This document shows, piece by piece, positions 43,081 through 54,672 of a stretch of 64,000 nucleotides of DNA. A program made the translations under genes and the position numbers. Each line of letters begins with the position of its first letter. Position 1 is the stretch's first letter. Below the pieces are notes generated by a model, which was not told the DNA's origin, did no database searches, and worked only from the letters and a program-made list of their open reading frames with translations. The DNA is from Acanthosepion lycidas. Lineage: Eukaryota > Mollusca > Cephalopoda > Sepiida > Sepiidae. The stretch spans positions 91,878,971 to 91,942,970 of the forward strand of contig OZ010595.1 in the NCBI GenBank assembly GCA_963932145.1. The letters run 5' to 3'.

Positions 43081-43597
43081 TGTCTATATTTCTGAGATGA
43101 GGTATTATGTACACTATTTAGATTATTTGGACTATTGTCATATTTATCACGTTTCGGTCGTTGTATGATCCAGCCTTCTTCATGTGGTTGGAATGTTGAA
43201 CTGAACCTGAGGTAGACTGATCTAGTTCCACGTGCCATGTCTAATGGATGTCAGTTATCAGTTATCTCCTGTTAATTCCCCTTAAACAGGTATTGAACTC
43301 ACATCCTTTGCGTCATATGACTGGATCTAACTAATGCCTTTATTCACTGTGCCATGTGTCCTTGTGGATATCTGGGTATGAGTTTCTGGGTATTATAAAC
43401 CTAATGTCTTCAGCAATCATTTTTTTACCAGTGGAACTAGAACAGTCTACACCAGCAAGCGAAATAAAGGGTTCAGTTTGACATTCCAACCACCTGAAGA
43501 AGGCCAGAGCATACAACAGCCAAAACATTGTGATAAATATGGCAACAAAGATAAGGACAATAGTCCAAATAATGTAAATACTGCACTAACCATTTCA
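43080..43597. mobile_element. Foldback element inserted in a LINE
   Basis: The left arm (about 43085-43265) and right arm (about 43430-43595) are inverted. The core (about 43270-43435) carries the tRNA-like boxes on minus and the gggtattataaacctaatgt segment shared with the PLE copy at 34.7 kb. On minus the left arm reads ATGAAGA ... GACCGAAACGTG; on plus the right arm reads CTGAAGA with degraded AAAAC. The flanking LINE sequence shares gaaat at both junctions, a possible target duplication. Confidence 0.75.
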
Positions 43598-43812
43598 ACT
43601 GTAAAATGATGAGACCTTGGCACCAATCTTGTACTCAACTTAAATTCATAAAGTCTATGTACCATAGTGGAGAGTTCATCAGAACAATTACCATGAAAGT
43701 ATTTATAGAAAAGGCACAGAGAAGATACATTACAACAGTTGCAAAGGGAATGAAGCTGAGATGCCAGGTGCCCTACAGCACAAGCCCCCTTAGATTTGAA
43801 TAATGCTAACAA
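43597..43812 (-). pseudogene. LINE ORF fragment, upstream part of an interrupted copy
   Basis: Minus: NCCNVSSLCLFYKYFHGNCS, then DELSTMVHRLYEFKLSTRLV and PRSHHFTVEM, the same C-terminal region as at 30.1 kb but extending further upstream (HRR/N-VASLxLFYxYxHG pattern). It breaks off where the foldback begins. Confidence 0.75.
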
Positions 43813-44385
43813 AAAATGCCCAAGACAAATGTTTTTCTCCTTTTTAGTTCACAAATATTAAATCAAATCCAATCTGCAAAATGTAAGAAAATTGTTCTCC
43901 GAAAAATATTTAAAACATATTCAATTCCTTTCATATGTTAAATTGTCCATTACCTGCTTTTGGCACCATATTCTGGGGACCAAATATCAGATAACCATGA
44001 TCTGGTCATCTATTCTTCTGTCTTTTATTTATATTATTTTTGTGATGAATAAATTTTTAACAGTGAAAGTACTCTCTTCCAACTACAAAAATGCTAAATG
44101 GATTGTGTTAACTAATTCAGTTATCCCCTCCTAACCCCACCAAAGAAAAAAAAATAATGTATGGCTCCAAGCGGTAGCAGAAACAGGCTTTTCTCCCTTC
44201 CTTCAAACTTGCATTTACCCAATAAGCTGGTTAAAATTTCTGTTTCTCTCTTTAATTTCTGATGCCTGAGGAACTTTTGCCAATTTGACTTGTGATGTCT
44301 GGACAGTCTATGCTATTTCAGACGAATTAATTTCAACTGAACTTTTCATTTTGATTATATACACTCAAGATTTATAAGTTTATTA
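43812..44385. other. AT-rich non-coding sequence
   Basis: Unassigned. Confidence 0.5.
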
Positions 44386-44389
44386 TTCA

Positions 44390-44560
44390 TCTATGCATTG
44401 CGTATTGCTCCCAAATCTGGTCTAGGGCTTGTGAAAAAAAAAAAAAAACTAGATATTCTTGACAAAATCCAAAGAAATATCTGCAATGTTATTGGTCCTG
44501 ACATGGCATCTTGGCTTTCAGTCACCACAGAAATCTAATTTCTTGTTGCCTTTTCATGAG
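44390..44560 (+). pseudogene. LINE ORF fragment upstream of the C-terminus
   Basis: Frames on plus give LRIAPKSGLGL, an A-run interruption, then LDILDKIQRNICNVIGPDMA and SWLSVTTEI. This fits the (L)xxLDxIQRRAxRLIG segment that precedes HRRxVASL in Jockey/CR1-like ORF2. It is an isolated fragment. Confidence 0.6.
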
Positions 44561-44787
44561 TTTACCATTTTCTTTTAAATGAATGTGAAAATTTAAGTTC
44601 TTTTTGGGTATTTTGGCTCCTCACTGTCAATAAGAGGTTCTAGGCCTAAACATGTATATTTTTTTATTTTGTGAATGTTTTGTTTAATCTACCCCTTAAA
44701 TAGAAACAATATCAATACAGTTCTATAATTGACCTGAAACAGATCAGAGTACAAAAAACTCAAGTGTCCATGTGACTATTATATCAG

Positions 44788-44930
44788 CAAGAAAATATAA
44801 TTGCTTCTTGGCCTTTTAACTGAGATCAAAGTGTAGTTTCAGTTCTTATCAGCTTAATCTGATTCTTTCTCTCTCTACACTCCTATCTTCCCTTTTTTCT
44901 TTCTTTCTTTCTTAAACTGTACTTGAAAAT
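44788..44930 (+). pseudogene. U2 snRNA-derived repeat, copy 1
   Basis: 44800-44864 follows the 5' end of U2 snRNA: attgcttcttggccttttaa, ctgagatcaaagtgtag, ttcttatcagcttaat, ctgat. The branch-point pairing segment GTAGTA reads gtagtt. Beyond this point U2 similarity ends and a T/C-rich part (ctttctttctttc) follows. gcaagaaaatat upstream is shared with copy 3. Confidence 0.75.
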
Positions 44931-45790
44931 GGGAAGCAATTGGCATTTAATTATTCAGGGACATTTTACAATGTTCCAAATGATCTAAAAACATTTTTAC
45001 CAATTTCCAGTTTGGTAACTGTCATTTATTTTTTTTTAAATTTTGTTCACATTGCCCTCTTTCCTAAATGAATAACTTGTGTAATGATTATTTTAGATTA
45101 TTCACGTATGAACGTCTTATGAAGTGTAATCCCAGAGCTCGTGAAAGTATGATTATTGACTCAAATAACCAACCATGTTATTTATAGAAATTATCTCACT
45201 TGTTGCCTATTGTGGCATGTGGGGGCTTCCTTACTTTGCTTGATTCAGCAGTAGCAGCAATGGAAGTAATCAGCAGGGTCCAACCAGAAGTCTCAGAGAT
45301 CATAAAAATGCTGACTGAGCCTTATTTGCTCTCTTTTCCATTCTTCTTTTTCAGTGGCTACAACTTTCAAGGCCCATCTTGAAGGGCTACTCACAACCCT
45401 TGCTGCAGAAAACATGTAGCCTGAACTGGCAGCTGATCGTTATTTTAAGAAGTGGGTATAAATGAAAAGATTTGAAATCGACAAATTTTTTTTCATTTTG
45501 AACACTTTCATCTTCCCTTTATTCTTTCTTTCATTTTCTCGCTGAAACCAAGTAGAGTTTTTTCCCCTGTTTTCCTTCAATTAAAATGGAATAGTCCATT
45601 ATTATGAGGTTAAACATTTTTGTCTTCCCTTATTGCTTTCTTTGTTTCTAGCCAAATCCCTATCTTACAAACATTTCTCTCAATAATAATTTTAAAATAA
45701 TTTGGCAGATGATGTTATTCAATTTATAGTAATTGGATTTTTTCTTCGTTACCTTATTTGAATTCTGTTTTTTGATACTGTGCAGCTGAA
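44930..45790. other. AT-rich sequence with a U2-repeat tail
   Basis: About 45500-45625 (cattttctcgctgaaaccaa ... aatggaatagtccattatta) is homologous to 46255-46345, the part that follows the U2-like head in copy 3. So it is the 3' portion of another copy. A 60-codon frame at 45200-45382 is unassigned. Confidence 0.5.
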
Positions 45791-45809
45791 AAATGGTGTT
45801 TTTATCACA

Positions 45810-45880
45810 GTCACCATAGCTTTTTAGCTGAAATCAAAGTCTAGAGTCTGTCGATAAACTATGTTTAATCTCTCAGTTGT
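45810..45880 (+). pseudogene. U2 snRNA-like repeat, diverged copy 2
   Basis: agctttttagctgaaatcaaagt resembles the ggccttttggctaagatcaagt part of U2. The rest is diverged. Confidence 0.35.
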
Positions 45881-46119
45881 ATTTCTGTCTTTGGACAGAG
45901 TGCAACTAAAATATTATTGAGATATGCATAGTCTCTGGAAACAACTGCATGTGGCAATACCTCCTTCATTGAACTAAAGAGGGGAGATCTGTAGTAATAG
46001 TGATGTCAGCACAACTGACATTTGCAGAGGCTGGACTATTTTTGGGACCTGGCCCATGTGCATGCTCTTGGGCACCTCACATTAAACTGACCTTCTGCTA
46101 CATACTGCCAGCATGGGGA

Positions 46120-46345
46120 AGCAAGAAAATATAATTGCATCTTGGTCTTTTTGGCCGAGATCAAAGTGTAGTTTCAGTTCTTATCAGCTTAATCTGATTC
46201 TTTCTCTTTCTACACTCCTATCTTCCTTTTCTTTCTTTCTTTCTTTCTTTCTTCTGTTCATTTTTTCACTGAAGTCAAATAATGACTTTTCCTCTCCTTC
46301 CATGCAATCAAAACATAGAATAGTCCATTATTTATGAGGTATTGG
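46120..46345 (+). pseudogene. U2 snRNA-derived repeat, copy 3
   Basis: 46134-46199 repeats the U2 5' domain: attgcatcttggtctttttg, gccgagatcaaagtgtag, ttcttatcagcttaat, ctgat. It is followed by the same T/C-rich linker and then a tail (cactgaagtcaaataatgac ... atagaatagtccattattta). Shared sequence on both sides of the U2 part shows a repeat family rather than independent snRNA retropseudogenes. Confidence 0.75.
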
Positions 46346-46587
46346 CAGGATATAATGTTTGTTCTAACAAAGAGTGGGACAAGTGCAATTATAAGAGGAT
46401 ATTAAAATTCCAAGTTTTGCAGAAACTCTCTTCTGGGGTCTCGTCTGGGGTAAGATAAATCAGTTCTACTGATTCATATATTTCATAAAAATACAGTCAG
46501 CAGATAAATATGCTTTTAAATACAAAACGGAAAAGAAAGTCAACATTCTTTGTAATGCACTTCCACACAAAGAACAACTGGACATAT

Positions 46588-46930
46588 GAGGTTCATTCAA
46601 AAAGTATCCAACTTTATTTTTCCCACCAAAACTGATCCTGTGTTGGCAAAATACTTTGTATAGAAGGTGATGCCACTCTTCCTGTGCATATGGACAATTT
46701 TGGCATAGAGAAGCAGCATCAGTTTCTGGCTGTTATACCTAGACTACTTATCAAATTTTCATTTTCATGCAAGATGACCAAACACATCAAACAGAGATAT
46801 TGCATTAAGTTTTGCCAAAAGTTTAGTGATACTCCAACTTAAATTATCCAGAAAATTCAGCAAGCCTTTGATGATGATAACACGAGTAAAACTCAGATCA
46901 AGGAGTGGTACAAATGCCTAAGACAACTTT
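46588..46930 (+). pseudogene. Mariner-like transposase N-terminus (GVQW3/HTH type)
   Basis: gaggttcattcaaaaagtat at 46589 resembles a transposon end. A frame from ATG at 46774 reads MTKHIKQRYCIKFCQKFSDT, a stop, then IIQKIQQAFDDDNTSKTQIK and EWYKCLRQ. It follows the Mos1/GVQW-type helix-turn-helix wording (EQRxCIKFCxKLGxSxxETxxxIQxAFGDxAMSxTQxKEWYxRF) found in mariner transposases and domesticated relatives. The stop codon and absence of the catalytic domain make it a remnant. Confidence 0.75.
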
Positions 46931-48240
46931 TTCAATATTTGTTTAAATTAATCAATTAAAGGCTTAAAATTTTCACTTGTTTGTTGATGAACTACATTTT
47001 CTAATTAAATGTAAAAGTTTTTGCAAATATATTTTGATTAAAGTAACTGTATTTTTTTTTTAACCCTTTTGTATCTGATCTTAAGATTTTGACTGAAGTG
47101 TACATTACAAATCAGGCTAAGCGATGTTAAATTTTTGTGGATTTTGATGTCATTCTGGATTTTTTGACAAAATTTTTCAACTTGTTTTGCTCAAACTAAG
47201 TCTAAAAAAACAAACTATATAAAATTTGCTATTTTTAATTCATAATGTTGAACATGTTAAAATTATTCAACTTTTTGAGAAAAATCTCAAGTTGATGCTA
47301 GAAATTGCTACAAAACATTGTTAATTTATTTAAAATACAATGTTCTATTATGACATGTTGCTAATTTGTATTTAGATACATTGTATTTATTTAAAATTTT
47401 TCTAGTTGAATTGTTCAACTATATTGTATCTGATCCATTATTGTACATAATTAGGTTAGAATAAATTTTTTATTTTCTATGAATATTACCTCATGAAAAC
47501 TGAGATGCAGTTGTGTGACCCCCACCCACTCACAGAATAGGGTGGAGGCATGAAAACCATCCACCAGCCCTGTTGATGGGGACTTTCTAGAGTACATGAT
47601 CATGGATAATGAAACTTGTAATGCATCATGTTTCCCTAGGGACAAAAGATGATTCCATGACCTGGAAGCATTCACTATCACAGACCCCCACCTCAGTCAA
47701 AATGTTATGACTGTAAAAACAAAGATAATGACATTAGTCTGATTGTAAGCAAGTAAAATAACGTTTTATTTATATAATAATGAATATGTTGAATTAGTAG
47801 ATGTTTGTACTTTACAGACATTCCTTGCATTATAATAAAAAAGAATGTCTTTTTAAAAGACTATAGAAATATAAATACTTTAGAATTCTGTAAATGTTTG
47901 TTGTTTTTTCTCTAAGTTGTCATCAACATGGTTAACTTTTTGTAAAGGATGAGAAATTGTTCTCAAATTTTAAATAATTATGAACAGTCGTTAAATTGCC
48001 AGCAAAAATGAATATTAAAGAGAATAAAATGAATATTGAAGAGAATAAAATTTTATATCACAAAAGGAACAAAATTTATTTTAACCAAAAAATAGTATGA
48101 AGTATCCTATAATTGTATGTAGGTCTTTTTGTTGGTATGTATACAAGTATTTTTGTTCATATGCATATATGTAAACATTTTTGTTGGTATGTATATATGT
48201 AAATTTTTGTGTGTGTGCATATGTGTGCATGTAAGTGTTT
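46930..48240. other. AT-rich non-coding sequence
   Basis: A less AT-rich island at about 47490-47700 has a 76-codon minus frame (EWVGVTQLHL) without a known motif. About 47700-47755 may be a diverged foldback arm. Confidence 0.5.
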
Positions 48241-48249
48241 TTATTGATA

Positions 48250-48530
48250 TGTATATATGCACAGTAGAGTAATTGATAGCAGCTTGGATTGAGAAATTGG
48301 AGAGTCAAATCCATTACAATCACTTAAAGCTAATACCATTGGGAAAAGGTATGAATCCTCTTTTTCTTCCCCCACCTATGGGTAAATAGCAGAACAGACT
48401 GTCTTCTATAGCAACTAGTCTAGAAAGAAATGGCAACCTACTGTGGGAAAGAATCTGCCTTGTCACTCATGTAGCGAAAGATACATGTTTGCCTAAGTGT
48501 GTATCATGCACGGCACATAACTGATATATG
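48250..48530 (+). repeat. Possible tRNA-derived SINE
   Basis: tagagtaattgatagc and gagagtcaaatcca could be A- and B-box relatives, followed by a less AT-rich body (aatggcaacctactgtggga). A weak call. Confidence 0.3.
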
Positions 48531-48653
48531 CAAATGTTTCCATTCATATATGTGTATGTATTTTTCAGTTGTATATTCTAAGTTTCTTAAAACCTTTGTA
48601 GATGTTTAAAAAATGCAGTTCATTTTGTCACATTAGTGATGGGACATGCAAAA

Positions 48654-48690
<37 letters not shown>

Positions 48691-49650
48691 GTAGTAGGTA
48701 TAAAGTATAAAATCAAAGCTAAATATTACTATTGACTGAAATTTAGTATGTGGTCTTGAATTTTTGAAGCAAAAATTGTAGATAACAGATTCTGGTTTGT
48801 TTTGAAATTGATTCAAACTTTTTTTTCTTTTTTGATGATGAAGATGCTCAAAGAAAGAACAAGTAAAAATGGACAACGATTTGTTGCACATTTCTTTTGA
48901 TTCATCTCTTACTAAAGTCTGGTTGACAGAGTACTCATGAGTTTTCATTTCTGCAATGAGAAAAAATTATACTTAAAAAAAACTAAATTAAAGAAACAGT
49001 TTGGAAAAGCTGTCTTTGGGGAAAAATAAATCACCAAGAGATGCATTGTGGGAAATTGAAGTTTTTCATGTGAAACTGAATATAAACTAAATACAAATAC
49101 TTTGAAGTGGTTCTCGTTGTTAGATAGCTATGTCACTTTTTTGATTGGTCAGAAGAGATGGTTGTTTAAATTAAAATTTTCTTCTGTTCTTGTCCCCTCT
49201 TTTCGTATAGATTTCTGTTTGTAAAAAAAAAAAAACTGTTTTTCTATAATGTTCAGTTATATTTCTGGTCATTATTAAAATTAGGGGAAAATTCTAAATG
49301 TCATTTGTTTTCTATTTTTAATTTTAAAATTGGACCTTAAAAAGTTTGCCATCTGGCCAGGTTGATGATGTAGTGCTCAAAGAGACAGGCAAGCAAAATT
49401 CTTCAATGAGGTGGAATATGGTTAAATCATTTGCAGATATTTTTAAAAGTATATATTAATATACAAGTAAACCATGATAGAATGTAGAAGGTATACAACT
49501 GAAGAATTTCAATCACAGTATACATTTTCATAGTTCGATGCATCTCCACAAGTGCCTCAGGCTTGATAAAAGATATGTGATTTTATCAAGTCACCATCTC
49601 TAGAATGTTTGACCACCAAGGCTATACAAGACAATTTGTCTTGCTATTTA
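48530..49650. other. AT-rich non-coding sequence
   Basis: (GT)n at about 48658-48690; otherwise unassigned. Confidence 0.6.
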
Positions 49651-49654
49651 ATCC

Positions 49655-49800
49655 AGAATTTGGAGGGGAGAAGTATGGAGTCATACTTTTCTGAAGGGTA
49701 TTTGTCATTAAGCGAATGTAACTCAGTAGGAATTTGAACATGGCTGTCTGATTTCTCATTTCAAACTGCAACCTATTACACCAGATACACATCCTGTATA
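49655..49800 (-). repeat. tRNA-derived SINE fragment
   Basis: On minus, ggtgtaataggttgca (A-box position) and catgttcaaattcctac (B-box position) have tRNA-like spacing. Related to about 26330-26440. Confidence 0.4.
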
Positions 49801-52160
49801 CAATATATACAAATATATTAAACTAAATTCCTTTGAGAATTTATATTAAGTCTAAGCACTCTTCCCTCTACTAACAAAAAGAATGACTTCTGGATCAAAA
49901 TATAATGTCTGATTTACACTGCTGACTGACTTGTAGTACTTTTTGCTACCTCTTTTAGTAGAAACATATATTTTTTATCCTCGATTGAGCTCTGAAGAGC
50001 AATGAATTATAACCAGTGAACACTTTATTTTTGTTATATTTTTTGATCCACTACTTTATGGTGACTATTTTTGTTTCTTATCCTTGTTCTTCCTCCACTT
50101 TGTTTTAGATATTAACCTCTTCAAGGCAAAGATCAATAGTTATTCATTATCTTCTCTTCCTAACACCTTTTAGGCACCATATTTAATAAGTCCCTGTCTT
50201 GAGCTGCACTTGAGTCTCGTATTGTTTGAACTTTAGTATTGAAAAAAAAAAAAAAAATAATATGCAGACTACATCCACCAAGAACAAGTGTTTCTACCTG
50301 CAATACCAGCACCAGATTCTAACCATTTTGAAGTGGGAACAAGGATATCTTGGACTAGGACACTATTCCAGACAAGTATGTTCCACTTTGCACAGTGATA
50401 ATTTTGCTGGTTTGGCCAATATTGCTGTACTCCAGATAATGTCCTCAGCCCTTTGGGTACCTCATTAAATGGTACCCACAGCTACATTACAGTGATGTTT
50501 GCAAAGGTAGCCCAAATCTGCAGATATCATAATAGACCTTTGCAAAGAGACAACTGTTGATTGTTTTGCACTGAAGCAGATTTTATGTTCAATTAGCAAC
50601 ATAGAAAAGGACAAACAAACCTGACTATGGTCAAAATGGAAGAAAAAGAAAAGTGCTGAAAACCCAGTTACTGTGTCCAGGACTTCAACTAAAAAAAAAC
50701 AATGTCTTTTTTTTTTAGCCATATGTTTAACTGTTCTGCATCAGAGTGTGTCCTCAATGAGTGCATCCATTGTTTAAAGTGACAAAGCCAAAGATTGATT
50801 TATTGATTAGCTTGCATAATAATTTCACAATGCATTAATTCTCAATCCAAGCAAGAAAACAACAATAAAAACAACCTTGCACATAATATTTCAGCCATAA
50901 GACTGATGTCCTTGAGTGAAAAGAGTTTTTCAATTTCTTTTCATCTTGTTTTTCCTTCACAAAATATTTTTGACTTTTCTCATAAGATTTTCAGAAAAAA
51001 ATGCCAATATTATTTGATTACCTAGTGACACGACCCAAAGTGTGTGAGTTCAATACCTTGGAGAGGGGAATTACAGGAGATAACTGATACTGTCGACTGA
51101 TCATAGAAATTTGGCAACAGTCAATTGATATATGCAATCATGTTTTACATTTTCTCTATGCACTGATATTTTGAATATTATTGACTGCATATATTTTTCT
51201 TCTGAAGTAAAAAAGAAGAAATACAATCTTGTGGATGAATGAAAATGCTAGAAAGATTTTGTGGTGTAATTTAAAGGTTTTGATAGAAATATAATCAGTT
51301 TTTCTTTGTCCAAGAATTCTTCTTCAAGTAAAATGTGTCAACAGATTTATTGTCAGTAAGTTTCTCAAAGGATTCGACAAATAATTATCCGTTTCTTTTT
51401 ACTTTGGCTATTTTTCTCTTGAAACAAAGGTTTTTCTTGCAATTCCAATCTTTCTAGCTGCTGATCCACTTTCTACATTCTGGGAAGCAATTCTTTGACT
51501 GGGAGACACCTATAGTTCCAGTCTGCAGAAAAGAGACAATAACATAAAATCAAAAGTCTCTTTGATTGCCAGGCCATTATATATATATACTGTCAAAGGG
51601 TAAAAATTTCCCTCTCTTCTGTGGCCTTCACTGTCCCTGAAGATTCACTTCTTAAATCTCCATTCATAGAACTCTGAGGCCAACAATGGCAAAAATATAA
51701 ATGTTCAACAACTTCCCTAAAATCTGAAAGAATACTGTGGACAGTTCTAGCATACTAACGATATGTGCTGATCTTGAGTGAGAAGTGTGAAAATTCAATG
51801 TTAATATCTGAACAAGGATAGAAGAACTAAGGAAATATTAAAAACATTCAATTCATAAAATAAAGAGATTCAATGTAGATAGCAAAGAGCATTCTGGGAT
51901 ATTGAGTAGACTTACTGTCACTTGAACATCAGTAAAACAAAAGATAATAAACTTTACTAAAACAATAATGATTAAATATTTGTTAAAGCAATAACATTGA
52001 ATATGATCATTACAATTACTCTCCTTTTCTTTATTTAATAAGTGAGGTAAAACAATTTTGTTTATCATTGTCAAATAATAGTTATAAGAATCCAGAATAT
52101 TCTCTTTAAGGCAGGATTAGGGTTAATTGTATATTTTCAGCCATTTTGTTATAAAGAATC
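49800..52160. other. AT-rich non-coding sequence
   Basis: No gene recognised. About 51020-51075 is a partial copy of the foldback tRNA-like core (cctagtgacacgacccaaag, then gtgagttcaataccttgg). The 80- and 85-codon frames near 50.2-50.7 kb carry no motif I know. Confidence 0.5.
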
Positions 52161-52169
52161 ATTTTTGTT

Positions 52170-52585
52170 TTAAATTATATTTGAATTTTTTCCTTCTTTT
52201 GATTCTGCTAGTTTAATTATTTTTTTAAAAACTTTTTCAAACTTCTTGTTTCTTTCTCTCTCTTAATTATATTCCATCTTTCACTCCTCTTTCTGTCCCA
52301 ATTACTTATACCCACTTTTCTTGCATACCCTCTATCAAATTCTTCCTCTTTATTAATTATATCTTCTTTCTCTTCACTTTTTTCTGTTTCTTATCCCCAT
52401 TTTTCTTGCATTCTCTCTCTCCTCATTTCCCACTTATTTCTTCATAATCATTTTTGTTTTATTCTTTATTTAATCCATTCTTTATTTTCTCCTAGAATCT
52501 ATTTCTATAAAATCTTGGTCTCTTTCAACTCCTTTTTACTTGTGTTTGTCTTTGCTCTTCCCAGTAATTATTTTTCCTTTGTGCA
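52170..52585. repeat. Pyrimidine-rich tract ending in a splice-acceptor-like site
   Basis: A long T/C-rich stretch ends with ttttcctttgtgcag at about 52585, which fits a 3' splice site. Confidence 0.5.
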
Positions 52586-52770
52586 GGCTTCGCCCACCAG
52601 GTGGCATGAGTATAGCTTCTTTATTGTACAAGTCAAAGAAACACAGCAGGAATTGTTCCATTGTATCTAGAAGGAATTGGAAGAAGATTAAAGTTTGTCT
52701 TGTGCCAATGTTCACACCTCTCTCACTGCTGCTGGTGATGACAATGATGATTCTGATTATGTCTACATAG
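52586..52770 (+). CDS. Possible terminal exon, unassigned (speculative)
   Basis: After the acceptor-like tgtgcag the frame stays open for 61 codons, starting with LRPPGGMSIASLLYKSKK and ending in a hydrophobic tail (FTPLSLLLVMTMMILIMST) and a stop at 52768-52770. The acceptor, the less AT-rich content of the first 120 bp and the clean stop are what one expects of a last exon. I do not recognise the peptide, and chance is a real alternative in a sequence of this length. Confidence 0.2.
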
Positions 52771-53460
52771 GAATGATTATTAATAATAATGTTGATTCTC
52801 CTGTGATGGGAGTAAAATCATCATAAAAATCTGAGAGATAGAAATACATTTTTGCCCTAATTTATGAGACCCTTCATCTACAGTTAATATTACTGTGTTA
52901 TTGAGTCAGGCTACATATTGGTTGCTATGGCATCTCATAAATCAATGAGATAATTTCACATCTAAGATATTTTGGGGGCTCTCCCCCACTTTTTTTAATT
53001 AAATGTAGTCTTATATGATTGATCAATGTTGGGATTCATAGTGGGGTGGGGTTTCCTGTTGCCTTCTCCACCATAATTTTATTGAGACACCACCTCTAAT
53101 TAGCTGGCTGTTGATGTATCAAAAGTTCTGCTCTTTGATGAGACATTTTTTTTTCATCATTCATTTCTAATCGTTCACCTCACTTCCAATAATGTGGGAT
53201 AGAGGAAACAGTTTAGTCACAGACAATTCAACAAAAAATGTCATATGTAGTCATCTGAAGGTTACCCAAGTGTGAAACTCAGGTTATGACTAGGGCCATC
53301 TCTCTATAAGAATTAATGTTGTCAAGTCTTTTTTGCTCTGTCTAAGCAAGCTAGGTGTTGAGCACTTTACTGAGTAGGTAATATTTGAGACTTTATCTAG
53401 ATAAAGGTATTGGGTTTTAGGTTTTGGCAAGTTGTTTGTTGGTTCCATCAACGGTTTTGT
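52771..53460. other. AT-rich non-coding sequence
   Basis: Unassigned. Confidence 0.5.
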
Positions 53461-53467
53461 TTTTAAT

Positions 53468-53484
53468 TATATATATGTATATAC

Positions 53485-53522
<38 letters not shown>

Positions 53523-53605
53523 AAATAAAGTCTTAATGTGTGTTATATTTATGGGATAAAGTGCTCAATATCAGAGATAGAGCATGTGTAAATATAGAAG
53601 GCTTG
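53468..53605. repeat. (TA)n and family B flank fragment
   Basis: A TA tract (to about 53519) is followed by gggataaagtgctcaatatc and agagatagagcatgtgtaaa, the flank that accompanies family B units at 29.35 and 37.5 kb. Confidence 0.65.
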
Positions 53606-53699
53606 GAGGCAAAAATAGCTATCATTACCTTCCCAGACCAAAATAAATTATTAAATAAAAGATCTGAGCTCATCTCAAAATGCAGACACGAAAACAAAT

Positions 53700-54500
53700 T
53701 TTTATTATGTTACTTAAAAATCGAAAACTGAAAAAAAAAAAATAAAAAAATAAACAAAATGACAATAAGTAAAAAAAATTAAACTTAACAAATTACCAAA
53801 TCACACCCATTAGAATAGACAAAATAAATAAATAAATAAAAAATAAAAACAAAATCAATGAACCCAAATTATAAATTAATAAACAAATTAACAAACCATT
53901 ATGACCAGAATATTAGTTAGTCTATAAAAATCAAACCAAAAATTGGAGGAAAAACATAGCTATAACTGTTATATAACGATAAAAAAATACTATGTTACTT
54001 AAAAATCGAAAACCAAAAAGAGTAAATAAAAATATACAGTATAATAAATAAATAATAAAAACAAGTAAAATAAATAAGTAAATAAAACTCTAAATTCATC
54101 AAAATAAATAAAACTAACAAATTATTAAATTAACCATTAGAAAAAACAAAAAAACTAAAAAGCAAATAAAGATAATCAATCCAAATAAATACATGAAGTA
54201 ATAAACAACTTAAAAAATTTTCCTGCTAAAATAACAGTTAGAATAAACTACAACAATCAACCCCCAAATTGAATAAATAGCTTTAATTATATTTCCAAAT
54301 CAAAACAAAACTATTAAATAAGTGCTATAAACAAATGTTTATGACGTTAATAAAAACACCGATTAAAATAAAAATAAAAAAATAAATATATAAAATAAGA
54401 AATAAAAATAAAAAATAAAAATAAATAATGACAGGCAACATAATTTTATCCAAATAAATAAATAAATAAATAAACAAATAAAAGACTTCTGGTAAAATAA
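53700..54500. repeat. A-rich (AAAT)n low-complexity block
   Basis: aaataaat/aaaat repeats with scattered cytosines. No coding content. Confidence 0.85.
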
Positions 54501-54567
54501 CCGCCAAAATAGACTACCCACAATGCACCACTAACCAGTATATATAAATAGCCAAGAAAAATAACAG

Positions 54568-54621
54568 CACTCGTGGCCTGACGATTGCATCTAGCATGAA
54601 ACAGACTGTTGCCTCTAAGTG
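54568..54621 (+). ncRNA. Complete type I hammerhead ribozyme-like sequence (family B)
   Basis: CACT and GGC form the 5' strand of stem I (54568-54577). Core CTGACGA is at 54578-54584, and stem II is short, TGC/GCA around ATCTA with a U-U mismatch at its base. GAAA (54598-54601) is followed by stem III CA-GAC-TG, and the cleavage triplet GTT ends at 54610. GCC (54611-54613) pairs with GGC and AGTG (54618-54621) pairs with CACT, leaving an internal loop in stem I as in natural hammerheads. Conserved core bases and the A15.1-U16.1 pair are all present. Confidence 0.65.
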
Positions 54622-54637
54622 TTGACTTCAATGTTCA

Positions 54638-54640
<3 letters not shown>

Positions 54641-54668
<28 letters not shown>
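54641..54668. repeat. (TA)n microsatellite
   Basis: A TA tract directly follows the family B unit, as at 37.3 kb. Confidence 0.9.

Positions 54669-54672
<4 letters not shown>

Noticed and set aside
44800-44864. Functional U2 snRNA gene
   Set aside because: Only the first ~55 bases match, the branch-point segment is altered, and the Sm site and 3' hairpins are absent.
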